In this document: positions 34,803 to 44,065 of the stretch, one piece after another
Position numbering within the stretch: the stretch's first letter is position 1
Layout of the letters: each line of letters begins with the position of its first letter
NCBI GenBank assembly: GCA_030693705.1
Contig: JAUYAB010000064.1
Coordinates: 1-61,649, forward strand
Direction of reading: 5' to 3'
Origin: Ignavibacteria bacterium
Lineage (GTDB): Bacteria > Bacteroidota > Ignavibacteria > Ignavibacteriales > Ignavibacteriaceae
DNA: 61,649 nt
The notes under the pieces: model-generated
Seen by the model: the letters and a program-made list of their open reading frames with translations, nothing else
The model's database searches: none
Told to the model about the DNA's origin: nothing
Program-made: the position numbers and the translations under genes

Positions 34803-35008
34803 ATCTTTTTTTCGCGTTCTCGAATTAATTAAGTTGGAGATGAAATTAGATTATCCGGCGGAAATAATTATTTGGATTTATTTGGGTGACCATGATAACG
34901 AGAAACTTATAGCCGTTAATTTGATTGCAAAATTATAGAAGAAGATGGAATGGAAATTATTAAATTAGCAGAACGAAAAACAAATTATTACAAGCAAAAA
35001 CATCAATT

Positions 35009-35923
35009 ATGAAAATAGATAAAACATTAAAAGACAATAAGAGCGAATTGCTTTCTTACTTTAGGGATAGAGCAAGTGAATTTCTAACGGAAATAAAACA
35101 AAAATATTCTGAAACCCAACCGAACAAAAGAGCAAGAACAATTAACAAATGCCTGAATGAAACAAAATCCAAATTAATAACAACTATCCTTCAACAATCG
35201 GAAAAAGAAAAGTGGACACATCAAGAAAAATTGGAATGTTTGCTGATGATTACCTATTGTAATATAGTTGTAATGATCGAAAGCAGAAATTCTGTTAGAC
35301 CTTACGAGTATATGGACTTTTCAAGAAGAGTAGGCGAACTTTGGGATCCATTTTGCAAACTATGTTTTTATTATCCTATAAATGATGTTTCACTTTTCGT
35401 TCCACCGCTATTTTCCGAAGTCAAGAAAAAACTTACTGATGAAATTGTTGATTATATAGACAGCTTAAACATCACTCTTGAAGAAAAGGAAGAACTAAAG
35501 AAATATTATGACAAAGTTTGGAGTTTAGTTACTTCAGGAGAAATTCAATTGGAACTTGATTTACACTTTATTTCTAAAGAACAGAAATATGTTGTCGATT
35601 TCAAAAGTGGATTTGGGTCTAATGAAAAAGGGAATACTAATCGCTTATTGTTAGTTGCAAGTATTTACAAAAACTTATCTGAAAACTTTAACTGCTTATT
35701 ATTCGTTAGAGCCGAAGAAAACAACAGTTATTTCAACACATTAAAGAACTCTGGAATTTGGGAAGCTTATTGTGGTAGTGAAGCTTATCAAAAAATAAGA
35801 GAATATTCTGGTTTTGATTTGAAAAGTTGGATTGATGTCCATATCGACTGGGCTAATGATTTTAAACCGGAAACCATTGTACATTTTGAAGAACAAAAAC
35901 TCTTACAATATCTGTTATGGTAA
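35009..35923 (+). CDS. Type II restriction endonuclease (PD-(D/E)XK)
   Basis: 304 residues. The only clear motif is a nuclease core: LELDLHFI (Asp184) and VVDFKSGFG (Asp197, Lys199) followed by SNEKGNTNRLL. The protein precedes and overlaps a DNA adenine methyltransferase gene, so it is taken as the cutting partner. No known recognition site can be assigned. Codon use is very AT-rich, unlike nearby housekeeping genes, which suggests transfer. Confidence 0.8.
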   Translation: MKIDKTLKDNKSELLSYFRDRASEFLTEIKQKYSETQPNKRARTINKCLNETKSKLITTILQQSEKEKWTHQEKLECLLMITYCNIVVMIESRNSVRPYEYMDFSRRVGELWDPFCKLCFYYPINDVSLFVPPLFSEVKKKLTDEIVDYIDSLNITLEEKEELKKYYDKVWSLVTSGEIQLELDLHFISKEQKYVVDFKSGFGSNEKGNTNRLLLVASIYKNLSENFNCLLFVRAEENNSYFNTLKNSGIWEAYCGSEAYQKIREYSGFDLKSWIDVHIDWANDFKPETIVHFEEQKLLQYLLW

Positions 35924-37431
35924 TGATACAGGAAGCAAGAAAATATCAGGCATTTTATACTAAATCAACTCCAATAGTTGATTATATGGTTAATAAATTA
36001 AAGTTGAATTCAAACGACAAAATATTTGAACCATGCGGCGGTGATGGAGTTTTTGTTGAAGCAATCTTAAGTGAAAATGAATTTGCAAATATTGATGTTT
36101 GCGAGTTAAATGATGGCGCATATCAAACGCTCCTAAATAAATTTTCTCATTACCCCAATGTTCACCTTAGGCAGTGTGATACATTACTTGACAGCGATTT
36201 AATATTCAATTCAGGTTTTGGCGGCGTTTACGATAAAATAATTGCTAATCCTCCTTATGGGGCATGGCAGGATTTGGACAAAAGAGCGGCGCTTAAAAAA
36301 GTTTATCACGATCTTTATGCTAAAGAAACATATGCGTTGTTTCTCTTTCGTTGTATTGAACTTTTAAAGGATGATGGGATATTATGTTTTATTATTCCCG
36401 ATACTTTTCTCAATCTTCATATGCACAAGGCAATAAGACACCATATTTTAACAAACACAAAAATTTTGGAACTGGTATTGTTTCCTTCTTCATTTTTTCC
36501 TGGAGTAAATTTTGGTTATGCAAATCTTTCCATAATTACTCTCCAAAAATCTTACAGTAAAATTGATTGTTTAAATAATGAGTTTAAAGTTTATAATTCA
36601 TTTTCTAAGGTTGAACAATTAGCTAAAATTTGTGAGGCAGAGTTAAGAACCTTTTCATTTAAGCAAAAAGAAATATTGGCAAATCCGGATTACGCTTTTT
36701 TTATAGCGGATAATATTAATATTACAGATGCAATAAATAACTCAAAATTAAAAATCGGAGATATCGCAAATTGTGTAACCGGTTTTTATTCGGGAGATGA
36801 TAAAACTTTTTTGCTGGTAAATAGTCTTGAGTTAAAGAATGGGAAAAACTATGCGTTAGTTGATGCTAATTCCATAAATAGAGATTATCAAAATATTCCA
36901 AACATTCTTGATGGCATAGAGGGAGAAAAGCATTTTTTACCAATAGTAAAGGGTGGCAATACAAAATACTTAAAACCGGAAGGCTGGTTTATGAATTGGA
37001 GTAAAAAAGCGGTAAGCCATTATAAGTCAGATAGCAAAGCACGGTTTCAAAACCCTCAATATTATTTTAAGTTTGGAATTGGCGTCCCTATGATTAGTTC
37101 TTCAAGCATTACGGCTTCACTAATAGAGAATAAACTCTTCGACCAATCTATTGTAGGTGTTTTCCCAAAAGACGAATCTTTGACCTATTATCTCCTTGCT
37201 TTTCTAAATTCACCGACTTGCAATAAATTAATACGGACTATAAATCCATCTGCAAATAACCCAGCAAATTACATCAAAAAGATTCCATTTATATTACCGT
37301 CAGACGAACAAAAATTATTTATAGACATTACAGTTCAGAAAATTATTGATGGTATAAAAAAGGAGGGTATTGCAAGCAAAATATTGGAAAACGAATTAAA
37401 TGAAATTATAGAAACGATTTACGGATTTTAG
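35917..37431 (+). CDS. DNA N6-adenine methyltransferase of a type II restriction system
   Basis: 504 residues. Motif I is FEPCGGDGVFVEAI (about 37-50), the catalytic motif IV is NPPY (111-114). The C-terminal half (from about 240) resembles the TaqI/Eco57I-type target recognition region (PIVKGGNTKYL, FLNSPTCNKLIR). The enzyme protects host DNA from the endonuclease. The stop of the first gene overlaps the second ATG of this one (TAATG at 35921-35925), so either ATG 35917 or 35923 may be the start. Confidence 0.9.
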   Translation: MVMIQEARKYQAFYTKSTPIVDYMVNKLKLNSNDKIFEPCGGDGVFVEAILSENEFANIDVCELNDGAYQTLLNKFSHYPNVHLRQCDTLLDSDLIFNSGFGGVYDKIIANPPYGAWQDLDKRAALKKVYHDLYAKETYALFLFRCIELLKDDGILCFIIPDTFLNLHMHKAIRHHILTNTKILELVLFPSSFFPGVNFGYANLSIITLQKSYSKIDCLNNEFKVYNSFSKVEQLAKICEAELRTFSFKQKEILANPDYAFFIADNINITDAINNSKLKIGDIANCVTGFYSGDDKTFLLVNSLELKNGKNYALVDANSINRDYQNIPNILDGIEGEKHFLPIVKGGNTKYLKPEGWFMNWSKKAVSHYKSDSKARFQNPQYYFKFGIGVPMISSSSITASLIENKLFDQSIVGVFPKDESLTYYLLAFLNSPTCNKLIRTINPSANNPANYIKKIPFILPSDEQKLFIDITVQKIIDGIKKEGIASKILENELNEIIETIYGF

Positions 37432-37612
37432 AAAGCACATTTAGTCGAACAAATACCCTTCTCGCGTCTCTTTCCTCAATTATCAGTATATTTACGCCAT
37501 GAATTTTGATAAAAAAAGCAACACCACCCCAATTTGATTTAGAAAAGGCATCTCCACGCCTCATTTCTTAAACAATTCCATTTAACAGTAGAAGAAAATA
37601 AATTAGCAGTAT

Positions 37613-39223
37613 ATGAGCCTTTCAAAAGAAATAAAAAGAAGAAAAACATTCGCGATCATCAGTCACCCCGATGCGGGCAAAACCACGCTTACGGAAAAGC
37701 TTTTGCTTTTCAGCGGTGCGATACAAATCGCCGGTGCGGTGAAATCAAACAAGATTAGAAAGACCGCTACATCAGATTTTTTGGAAATTGAAAAGCAGCG
37801 CGGAATTTCTGTCGCTTCTTCCGTACTTTCTTTCAACTACCACGATTATAAAATTAATCTTTTAGACACTCCCGGACATAAAGACTTTGCCGAAGATACT
37901 TACCGCACATTAACCGCTGTTGACAGTGTTATTCTCGTTATCGATTGTGTTAAAGGAGTTGAGGAACAAACTGAAAAATTGATGCAAGTCTGCCGTTTAA
38001 GAAATACTCCCGTTATTATTTTTATAAACAAACTTGACCGCGAGGGAAGAAATCCGATTGAGTTGTTGGATGAGATCGAAGAAAAATTATCGATCAAAGT
38101 AAGACCGTTATCGTATCCTTTCGGGATGGGAATGAGCTTTAGAGGCGTGTACAATATTTATGATAACACGTTCGCTTTTTTCCGCGCAAACAAACAGCAA
38201 ATTGAAGATGACGTAAAATATTTTAAAGGAATTGATGACGAAGAACTTGTAACGACATTTGGCGAAGCAGCCGAAACTTTAAAGAATGATATTGATCTGA
38301 TAAACGGAGTGTATGGCAAGTTTGAAATAGAAAAATATTTATCCGGCGAATTAGCGCCGGTCTTTTTCGGCAGCGCGATAAATAACTTTGGAATTAGAGA
38401 GCTCTTAGATACTTTCGTTGCCATCGCGCCGCCGCCTGTTGCGCGGGAAACCACAATCGGAATGATCCCGCCGAAGGAAGAAAAATTCAGCGGATTTGTT
38501 TTTAAGATCCACGCAAACTTAGATCCGAAACACCGCGACCGAATGGCGTTCGTGCGCATTTGTTCCGGCACTTTCGAAAGAAATAAAAATTATTTTCACG
38601 TACGACTGAAGCGTCAAGTAAAATTTCCTAATCCGGCATCGTTCCTTGCGCAGACAAAATCGCTTGTAGAAACCGCATATCCTGGAGATGTAATCGGGTT
38701 GTATGATTCCGGATTATTTAAAATCGGCGATACGTTAACCGAAGGCGAGGCTTTTATGTTTAAGGGAATTCCCGTCTTCTCACCGGAAATATTTAGAGTT
38801 GTACAGAACAAAGATCCGTTCAAATCTAAACAGCTTGAGACAGGAATTAGACATTTAACCGACGAAGGACTCGCGCAGCTTTTCGTCCAATGCGACGGCA
38901 CAAAAAAAGTTATCGGCGTGGTCGGTGAACTTCAATTTGATGTTATAAAATACAGACTGTTAAACGAATTTGGCGCAAGCTGCGATTTTATGCACCTCAA
39001 CGCGTACAAAGCTTTTTGGGTTGAGTACGATAAGAAGGAAGATATTGAAGAGCTTCAACGGCTGCGTGGAAATTATTTGTATTTCGATAAAGCCAAAAAT
39101 CTTGTCTTTATTGCAGAAACGGAATTTTCGTTAAGAATGACAAGAGAGAAAAATCCAAAAGCCACATTCCTCTCAAGCGTTGAACATAACAATCAAACGG
39201 TTGAGATGGAAAAAGTAGTGTAG
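37613..39223 (+). CDS. prfC: Peptide chain release factor 3
   Basis: 536 residues. G1 [10 protein letters not shown], switch region [12 protein letters not shown]3 DTPGH, G4 NKLD. The RF3-specific parts follow ([20 protein letters not shown] near 440). RF3 is a GTPase that recycles RF1/RF2 from the ribosome. It stands alone, with its own 180-bp upstream region. Confidence 0.97.
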   Translation: MSLSKEIKRRKTFAIISHPDAGKTTLTEKLLLFSGAIQIAGAVKSNKIRKTATSDFLEIEKQRGISVASSVLSFNYHDYKINLLDTPGHKDFAEDTYRTLTAVDSVILVIDCVKGVEEQTEKLMQVCRLRNTPVIIFINKLDREGRNPIELLDEIEEKLSIKVRPLSYPFGMGMSFRGVYNIYDNTFAFFRANKQQIEDDVKYFKGIDDEELVTTFGEAAETLKNDIDLINGVYGKFEIEKYLSGELAPVFFGSAINNFGIRELLDTFVAIAPPPVARETTIGMIPPKEEKFSGFVFKIHANLDPKHRDRMAFVRICSGTFERNKNYFHVRLKRQVKFPNPASFLAQTKSLVETAYPGDVIGLYDSGLFKIGDTLTEGEAFMFKGIPVFSPEIFRVVQNKDPFKSKQLETGIRHLTDEGLAQLFVQCDGTKKVIGVVGELQFDVIKYRLLNEFGASCDFMHLNAYKAFWVEYDKKEDIEELQRLRGNYLYFDKAKNLVFIAETEFSLRMTREKNPKATFLSSVEHNNQTVEMEKVV

Positions 39224-39309
39224 AGAGTCAGTCGACAGTTAGCTGTCTGCAATAGGCATCGGCAAAGTAATATTTTCATCATTCATTAAAGTTAGAAACA
39301 CAACAGCTT

Positions 39310-40485
39310 TTACTCTGCTCTCAACGCCTGCAAAATATTCATTCTTGCTGCGCGGACTGAGGGCAGAAATCCTCCGAGGAATCCCATTGCAACCGCGAAA
39401 AGTAAAGACGAAATTATTATGTCGGGCGATAGTGCAAAATTAAATGCAAGCTCGGTGAATGAACCAAAATTCAATGTTGAGATTGAAACAAACTGTAAAA
39501 GCGATGCAAGCGCTAAACCTATTATTCCACCAACAAGCGCAATAAGAAATGATTCTGCTAAAAATGCAGCTAAGATACTTCTTCTTCTAAAACCCAACGC
39601 GCGCAATGTTCCTATTTCAACGGTTCTGTTTGCTACTGAAGCATACATTGTGATCATTGCTCCGATAGTTGCTCCAAGACTAAAAATTACCGTAACAAAA
39701 ATTCCAAGTATCCTGATAAATCCCGCCATTAACTCCGATTGCTTTGCGAAAAATTTAGTTTCAATCTCAGGTTCGTATTGCTGAAGCCGTTTATCGGTAT
39801 CAAACGCAAGTTTAAATGAAGCATACTCCGAAGGATTTGCCAATTTTAAAGTCATTGTTGAGACAGCATTGCCGCGGCTGAAAGCGTCTAACAATTGCAA
39901 AGCATCGCCCCAGATTTCAGAATCAAATCCGCTTCCATCGGTTGTAAATTTTCCGACCACAGTCCAATAATCTCCGGCAAATTTTATTTTGCCGCCAATC
40001 CGGCATCCGTTAAATTTACTCGCAATCGATTCTCCAACGATCAATTCACGTCTGCCCTGCACAAAATTTCTTCCTTCAATTATTTTTATGTTCGGGCGCA
40101 ATTGCAATACTTGTTCTGATACACCGCGGACACTGATGTTACTCAATCCACCGCTTTGTTTTTCCAGATTGATAATTACAACCGGTTCGTAAGAAATAAT
40201 TTGTTTACCGTCGGATGTTTTTGCGATGTTCGGTAAAGAAGAAACAATACTTTGAATGTCTCCCGGAATAATACTTGAGATTTCTCCGTTCGCAGATTTG
40301 CGGGCAACAAGTACATTTTCTTCGGAACCTGTTATCGTCAATGTTTTTTGAATACCGTAAGCCATCATCAAAACGGCTGCAAATACGAAAACAACTAACG
40401 CGATACCGGTAACGGTAATCCCGGTGGTAAGTTTTCTTGCAGTAAAATTTCTTAAACTGTATTTCAATGGTATTTTCATTTGCAA
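39310..40485 (-). CDS. ABC transporter permease (MacB/FtsX type)
   Basis: 391 residues. Four membrane helices: about 20-42, then three in the C-terminal third (FIRILGIFVTVIFSLGATIGAMI, FLIALVGGIIGLALASLL, IISSLLFAVAMGFLGGFLP). The large domain between is periplasmic, as in MacB. It ends with the typical PSVRAARMNILQALRAE. Last gene of a four-gene exporter operon. Confidence 0.93.
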   Translation of the reverse strand: MQMKIPLKYSLRNFTARKLTTGITVTGIALVVFVFAAVLMMAYGIQKTLTITGSEENVLVARKSANGEISSIIPGDIQSIVSSLPNIAKTSDGKQIISYEPVVIINLEKQSGGLSNISVRGVSEQVLQLRPNIKIIEGRNFVQGRRELIVGESIASKFNGCRIGGKIKFAGDYWTVVGKFTTDGSGFDSEIWGDALQLLDAFSRGNAVSTMTLKLANPSEYASFKLAFDTDKRLQQYEPEIETKFFAKQSELMAGFIRILGIFVTVIFSLGATIGAMITMYASVANRTVEIGTLRALGFRRRSILAAFLAESFLIALVGGIIGLALASLLQFVSISTLNFGSFTELAFNFALSPDIIISSLLFAVAMGFLGGFLPSVRAARMNILQALRAE

Positions 40486-40537
40486 AACCTTTGTTAGTTA
40501 GTTGTTAGTGGTCAGTTGTTGGTTGACCATTTCCTAA

Positions 40538-40603
40538 TCTTAATCATAATCTTGTTCTTAATCTTTTTCCATCAACCGTCATCCATTCTCCATCAACCAT
40601 CTT
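40538..40603. repeat. Composite intergenic repeat, copy 1
   Basis: CTTAATCATAATCTTGTTC followed by TTAATCTTTTTCCATCAACC and several CATCAACCATC words. Nearly the same block stands at about 42523-42596, and a reverse-oriented relative at 50400-50430. It separates two permease genes of the same operon. Confidence 0.7.
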
Positions 40604-41764
40604 TCATCCTACAAACCGGAAACCTTCAACTATTTTCATTTTCAACGCGCGTTGAATAGGAGAAAGCGAAGATAAAACTCCAATTGATAAAGCCGCTATT
40701 GCTGCAAGAACAATGGTGATCGGTTCAATTTCAAAGACCGGGAAAAATCCTTTTGGAATAACTTGTTCTAATCCTTTAATCAACGGAAACGTTAGCGTTA
40801 AACCTAACGCACCGCCGATGATTGAGATTACAAGTGATTCACCCATAATTAAACCGATTAAATGTGAACCGGAAAATCCGATAGTTTTCATCACGGCATA
40901 TTCCCTTGTCCGTTCACGTGCAGACATGATCATCGTATTGCCGAGTACGAGTAAAATTATTCCGATGATCACGAAAGACAAAATATTCATGGCTGTAATA
41001 ATGGCGCTTGTTGAAGCCAAGAAACTTTGTGCAAACGCCCGTTCTGATTCGGTTTTCGTTTCTGCATTAGAATTTTTAAAGAGATCATCGATCTGTTTAG
41101 AAATTATTCCCGACTTTGACGGATCTTTTATTTTAACAATATACCAGCCAACATCACCGGCGCGTTCGGGCGTTTCTTTTTTCATTCTTTCATTTACATA
41201 ATTCCAATGAAAAAGCATTTGGGTTGCGTCGGTTGTTTTGTCGCGAGGTCTGTAAATTCCACGGATTACAAATTCCCATTTGCCGGGATAAATATCTCCT
41301 TCGATCGGCATAACATCGCCGATTTTTAATTTATACTGCTTTGCAATATCTTCACCAACAACGCATGAATTTTGTTCCCGTTTAAAAGTTTCCAATTCTT
41401 TTTTCGATAAAAGAAATTCCGGGTAGACATCAAACATAGTTTCTGCATCGCACGAGAAACGGGCGAAGAATTGATTCTTATCGATATAAACTCCTTGAAA
41501 CCATGATGCAAAAGTAACTTGCGAAACGCCCGGCACCTGCTGAATTTTATCGCGGTAAGTATATGGCAAAGGAAAAATAAAAGAAACGGCTTGCCGGGTG
41601 ACCAATCTATTAGCGGCAGTAGCTTCAACACCGACATACCATGCAGTAACTACTGTTCGCAGTACGCCGAAAGCAATTACTGCAATGGCAATTCCAAGGA
41701 TTGTTAAAAAGGAACGGAGTTTATGTCTGAAAGCATTTTTGAAAATGAGTTTTAAAATTTTCAT
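40604..41764 (-). CDS. ABC transporter permease (MacB/FtsX type)
   Basis: 386 residues, same topology as the preceding permease: helix at about 15-37, periplasmic domain, and three C-terminal helices (ITAMNILSFVIIGIILLVLG, LVISIIGGALGLTLTF, PITIVLAAIAALSIGVLSSL). RTREYAVMKTIGFSGSHLIGLIMGESL is the classic FtsX-like loop. The two permeases are probably a heterodimer. Confidence 0.93.
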   Translation of the reverse strand: MKILKLIFKNAFRHKLRSFLTILGIAIAVIAFGVLRTVVTAWYVGVEATAANRLVTRQAVSFIFPLPYTYRDKIQQVPGVSQVTFASWFQGVYIDKNQFFARFSCDAETMFDVYPEFLLSKKELETFKREQNSCVVGEDIAKQYKLKIGDVMPIEGDIYPGKWEFVIRGIYRPRDKTTDATQMLFHWNYVNERMKKETPERAGDVGWYIVKIKDPSKSGIISKQIDDLFKNSNAETKTESERAFAQSFLASTSAIITAMNILSFVIIGIILLVLGNTMIMSARERTREYAVMKTIGFSGSHLIGLIMGESLVISIIGGALGLTLTFPLIKGLEQVIPKGFFPVFEIEPITIVLAAIAALSIGVLSSLSPIQRALKMKIVEGFRFVG

Positions 41765-41772
41765 AACGGTTC

Positions 41773-42444
41773 CTAAATTAAATCGCCTTTATCGAGGTGA
41801 CGAATTTTACTTGCCTTTTCCGCAGCGTGTGGATCGTGGGTTACCATTAATATTGTTTTTTTGAATTCTTTGTTTAGTCTGTCAAGCAGAATAAGAATTT
41901 CGGCGGCGGAATTTTTATCAAGATCGCCGGTAGGTTCATCTGCAACAAGAATAAGCGGATCGGTTACGATTGCTCTGGCAATTGCAACGCGCTGTTCTTG
42001 TCCGCCGGAAAGCTGTTTTGGATAGTGAAACATTCTATCAGTTAGACCAACCACGTTTAAAGCGGCTTCAACATGCTGCTTTTTCTCCGCTTTGGAGAGA
42101 TGCGTTAACATCAGCGGAAGTTCAATATTTTCGTATGCGGTTAAAACGGGAATGAGATTATAAAACTGAAAAACAAATCCAATGTTACTTGCCCGCCATT
42201 TTGCAAGCGATGATTCATTCAACAAAGTAATATCGGTATCTTTTATAAAGATATTTCCACTTGTCGGTTTGTCAATTCCCGCAATTAAATTTAAGAGCGT
42301 TGTTTTGCCGGAACCGGATGGTCCCATCAAACAAAAAAATTCTCCTTCTTCAATATCGAGAGTGATATCATTCAGAACAGGAATAGCAAAACTATCTCTT
42401 GTATAAGATTTTGAAATATTTTTTACTTCAATTATCGCCGGCAT
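41773..42444 (-). CDS. ABC transporter ATP-binding protein (LolD/MacB type)
   Basis: 223 residues. Walker [10 protein letters not shown], signature [14 protein letters not shown], Walker [14 protein letters not shown], and the switch His in VTHD. It energises the adjacent permeases. Eight bases separate it from the first permease gene. Confidence 0.96.
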   Translation of the reverse strand: MPAIIEVKNISKSYTRDSFAIPVLNDITLDIEEGEFFCLMGPSGSGKTTLLNLIAGIDKPTSGNIFIKDTDITLLNESSLAKWRASNIGFVFQFYNLIPVLTAYENIELPLMLTHLSKAEKKQHVEAALNVVGLTDRMFHYPKQLSGGQEQRVAIARAIVTDPLILVADEPTGDLDKNSAAEILILLDRLNKEFKKTILMVTHDPHAAEKASKIRHLDKGDLI

Positions 42445-42477
42445 ACTATCTCCGTTTTTTTTAAGTTTTCAGTAATC

Positions 42478-42596
42478 TCAGCCAAAGGCTGATCCGCCTT
42501 TGGCGGAAGTAATCAGTATTGTTTTCTTAATCTTAATCATAATCTTGTTCTTAATCTTTTCCCATCAACCATCGGACATCATCCATCAACCATGCA
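42478..42596. repeat. Composite intergenic repeat, copy 2, with hairpin
   Basis: Starts with TCAGCC-AAA-GGCTGA (42478-42492), overlapping a 9-bp perfect hairpin GCCAAAGGC/GCCTTTGGC (42481-42504), then the AATCTTAATCATAATCTTG block shared with 40538-40603. It lies between the membrane-fusion gene and the ATPase gene and could modulate their relative expression. Confidence 0.7.
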
Positions 42597-43787
42597 TTAC
42601 TTTTTAACGTTTACTTTTGTTCCATCCTTTATTTCTTTCGAAGGATTGTCAATTACTTTTTCGCCATCAGCTAAACCGGAAAGAATTTCTACATAAACTC
42701 CAAGTTTTTCTCCGATAGTAACATTTGCTTGCAATGCTTTTTCATTGTCGATTTTATAAACAAGATATTCATTCCCTTTCTGCACCAATGCTGAAGCGGG
42801 AATAACTAACTTCGGTTTTTTGTTTAGCATTTCTTGGCTGACCGGTTCATTTAAAAAGAGAACTTTGGCACGCATCTCAGGCAGGACTTTTTTATCGTAA
42901 TTCTTAAATCCTACTTTAACCATTACGGTAGCTTTTGCTCTATCCGCTGTTGGAACAATCTTGGCGACAAAGCCGGGATAACGGAAATCGGGATAAGCTT
43001 CGAGAGAAATTTCGCAATCTTGATTTGGTTTTATTCTTTCGATATTCGATTCGGAAACATCGGCTTCAACTTGAAGAGAAGACATATCCGCCATAGTTAC
43101 CACCGCAGCTTTTGAAGATGCGCTTGCGGCAAATGGAGCGACAATTTCTCCAACGTCTGCATTTTTTGTTAACACGGTTCCATCAAACGGAGCGCGGATG
43201 AGCATGTTTTCCATTGCAACTTCTGCACCCAATACTTGCGCTTTTGCCAATTCAATTGATGCGGTCGTTCGGTTTAATCTTGCTTCTGCGGCATCAAGTT
43301 CTGATTGTGCAGCCGAACCGGAAGCAACTAGTTTTTGGGCACGTTTAAAACTATTTTCAGCATCTTTCAAATCGGCTTCATTTAGTTTTAGATTTGCCTT
43401 TGCTTGCTCAAGCTGCGCTCTAATGTCGTTGTCATCAAGTCTGGCAATTATTTGATTTTTTTTCACAGCATCGCCTTCAACAACCCCAAGAAATTGAAGT
43501 CTTCCGGTTCCCTTTGAAGCGACGGCGGCTTTTCTTTGAGCAACGATATACCCGCTTGCAGTTAACACGGCATTTGATTGTGATGAAGAAACTTTAGAGG
43601 CGGTAACAACAGAAACATCAATGGTTGAAGCGAAAATGTAACTCCACAGAAAATAAACGAGGAAACAGGCAATGGAAACTCCCAATACCCAGATCAACAA
43701 ACTTTTTTTACCGGAGTATCTGTTTCCGGAAGAATGAAAAGATCGGTCTATTTTTAATGAAGAAAGATCAGCATTCTTGTTTTCCAT
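42597..43787 (-). CDS. Membrane fusion protein of an ABC exporter (HlyD/MacA family)
   Basis: 396 residues. One N-terminal membrane helix (about 29-52), then a biotinyl-lipoyl-like half (ASKGTGRLQFLGVVEGDAVKKNQIIARLDD), a coiled coil (about 125-190), the second lipoyl half (IRAPFDGTVLTKNADVGEIV) and a beta-barrel. First gene of the operon MFP-ATPase-permease-permease; the exported substrate is unknown. Confidence 0.93.
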   Translation of the reverse strand: MENKNADLSSLKIDRSFHSSGNRYSGKKSLLIWVLGVSIACFLVYFLWSYIFASTIDVSVVTASKVSSSQSNAVLTASGYIVAQRKAAVASKGTGRLQFLGVVEGDAVKKNQIIARLDDNDIRAQLEQAKANLKLNEADLKDAENSFKRAQKLVASGSAAQSELDAAEARLNRTTASIELAKAQVLGAEVAMENMLIRAPFDGTVLTKNADVGEIVAPFAASASSKAAVVTMADMSSLQVEADVSESNIERIKPNQDCEISLEAYPDFRYPGFVAKIVPTADRAKATVMVKVGFKNYDKKVLPEMRAKVLFLNEPVSQEMLNKKPKLVIPASALVQKGNEYLVYKIDNEKALQANVTIGEKLGVYVEILSGLADGEKVIDNPSKEIKDGTKVNVKK

Positions 43788-43823
43788 TGGTCACCAAATG
43801 TTTTTTCTAAGAAGTTTCGCTTG

Positions 43824-43854
43824 CTAAAATAAGAATCACTTAGCATTTTAGAAA
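43824..43854 (-). promoter_or_regulatory. Candidate promoter of the ABC exporter operon
   Basis: On the minus strand TTTC (43854-43851), 19 bases, TATTTTAG (43831-43824): a near match to the TTTG/TAnnTTTG consensus, 30 bases before the start codon at 43787. Confidence 0.45.
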
Positions 43855-43955
43855 GGAAATTTTTATAATTAAAATTAACCGGTTTGCCCGGTCTAAAGTG
43901 AAAAAAACGAAGCATTAATAGGAAAATTATTTACAACATCATCTCGTTCAGGTTC

Positions 43956-43987
43956 TTTGTATTTGAAGTTCTTTTTCTTTAATTTTC
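43956..43987 (+). promoter_or_regulatory. Candidate promoter of the giant histidine kinase
   Basis: TTTG (43956-43959), 20 bases, TAATTTTC (43980-43987). The start would be near 43994, about 70 bases before the GTG at 44066. It is divergent from the exporter promoter. Confidence 0.5.
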
Positions 43988-44065
43988 TAAAAACATTATT
44001 GCCACTAATTTCTAAAAATATTTATAATGATGCTGTTTCACTGCAAATTATAAAAAGAGGCTTTC

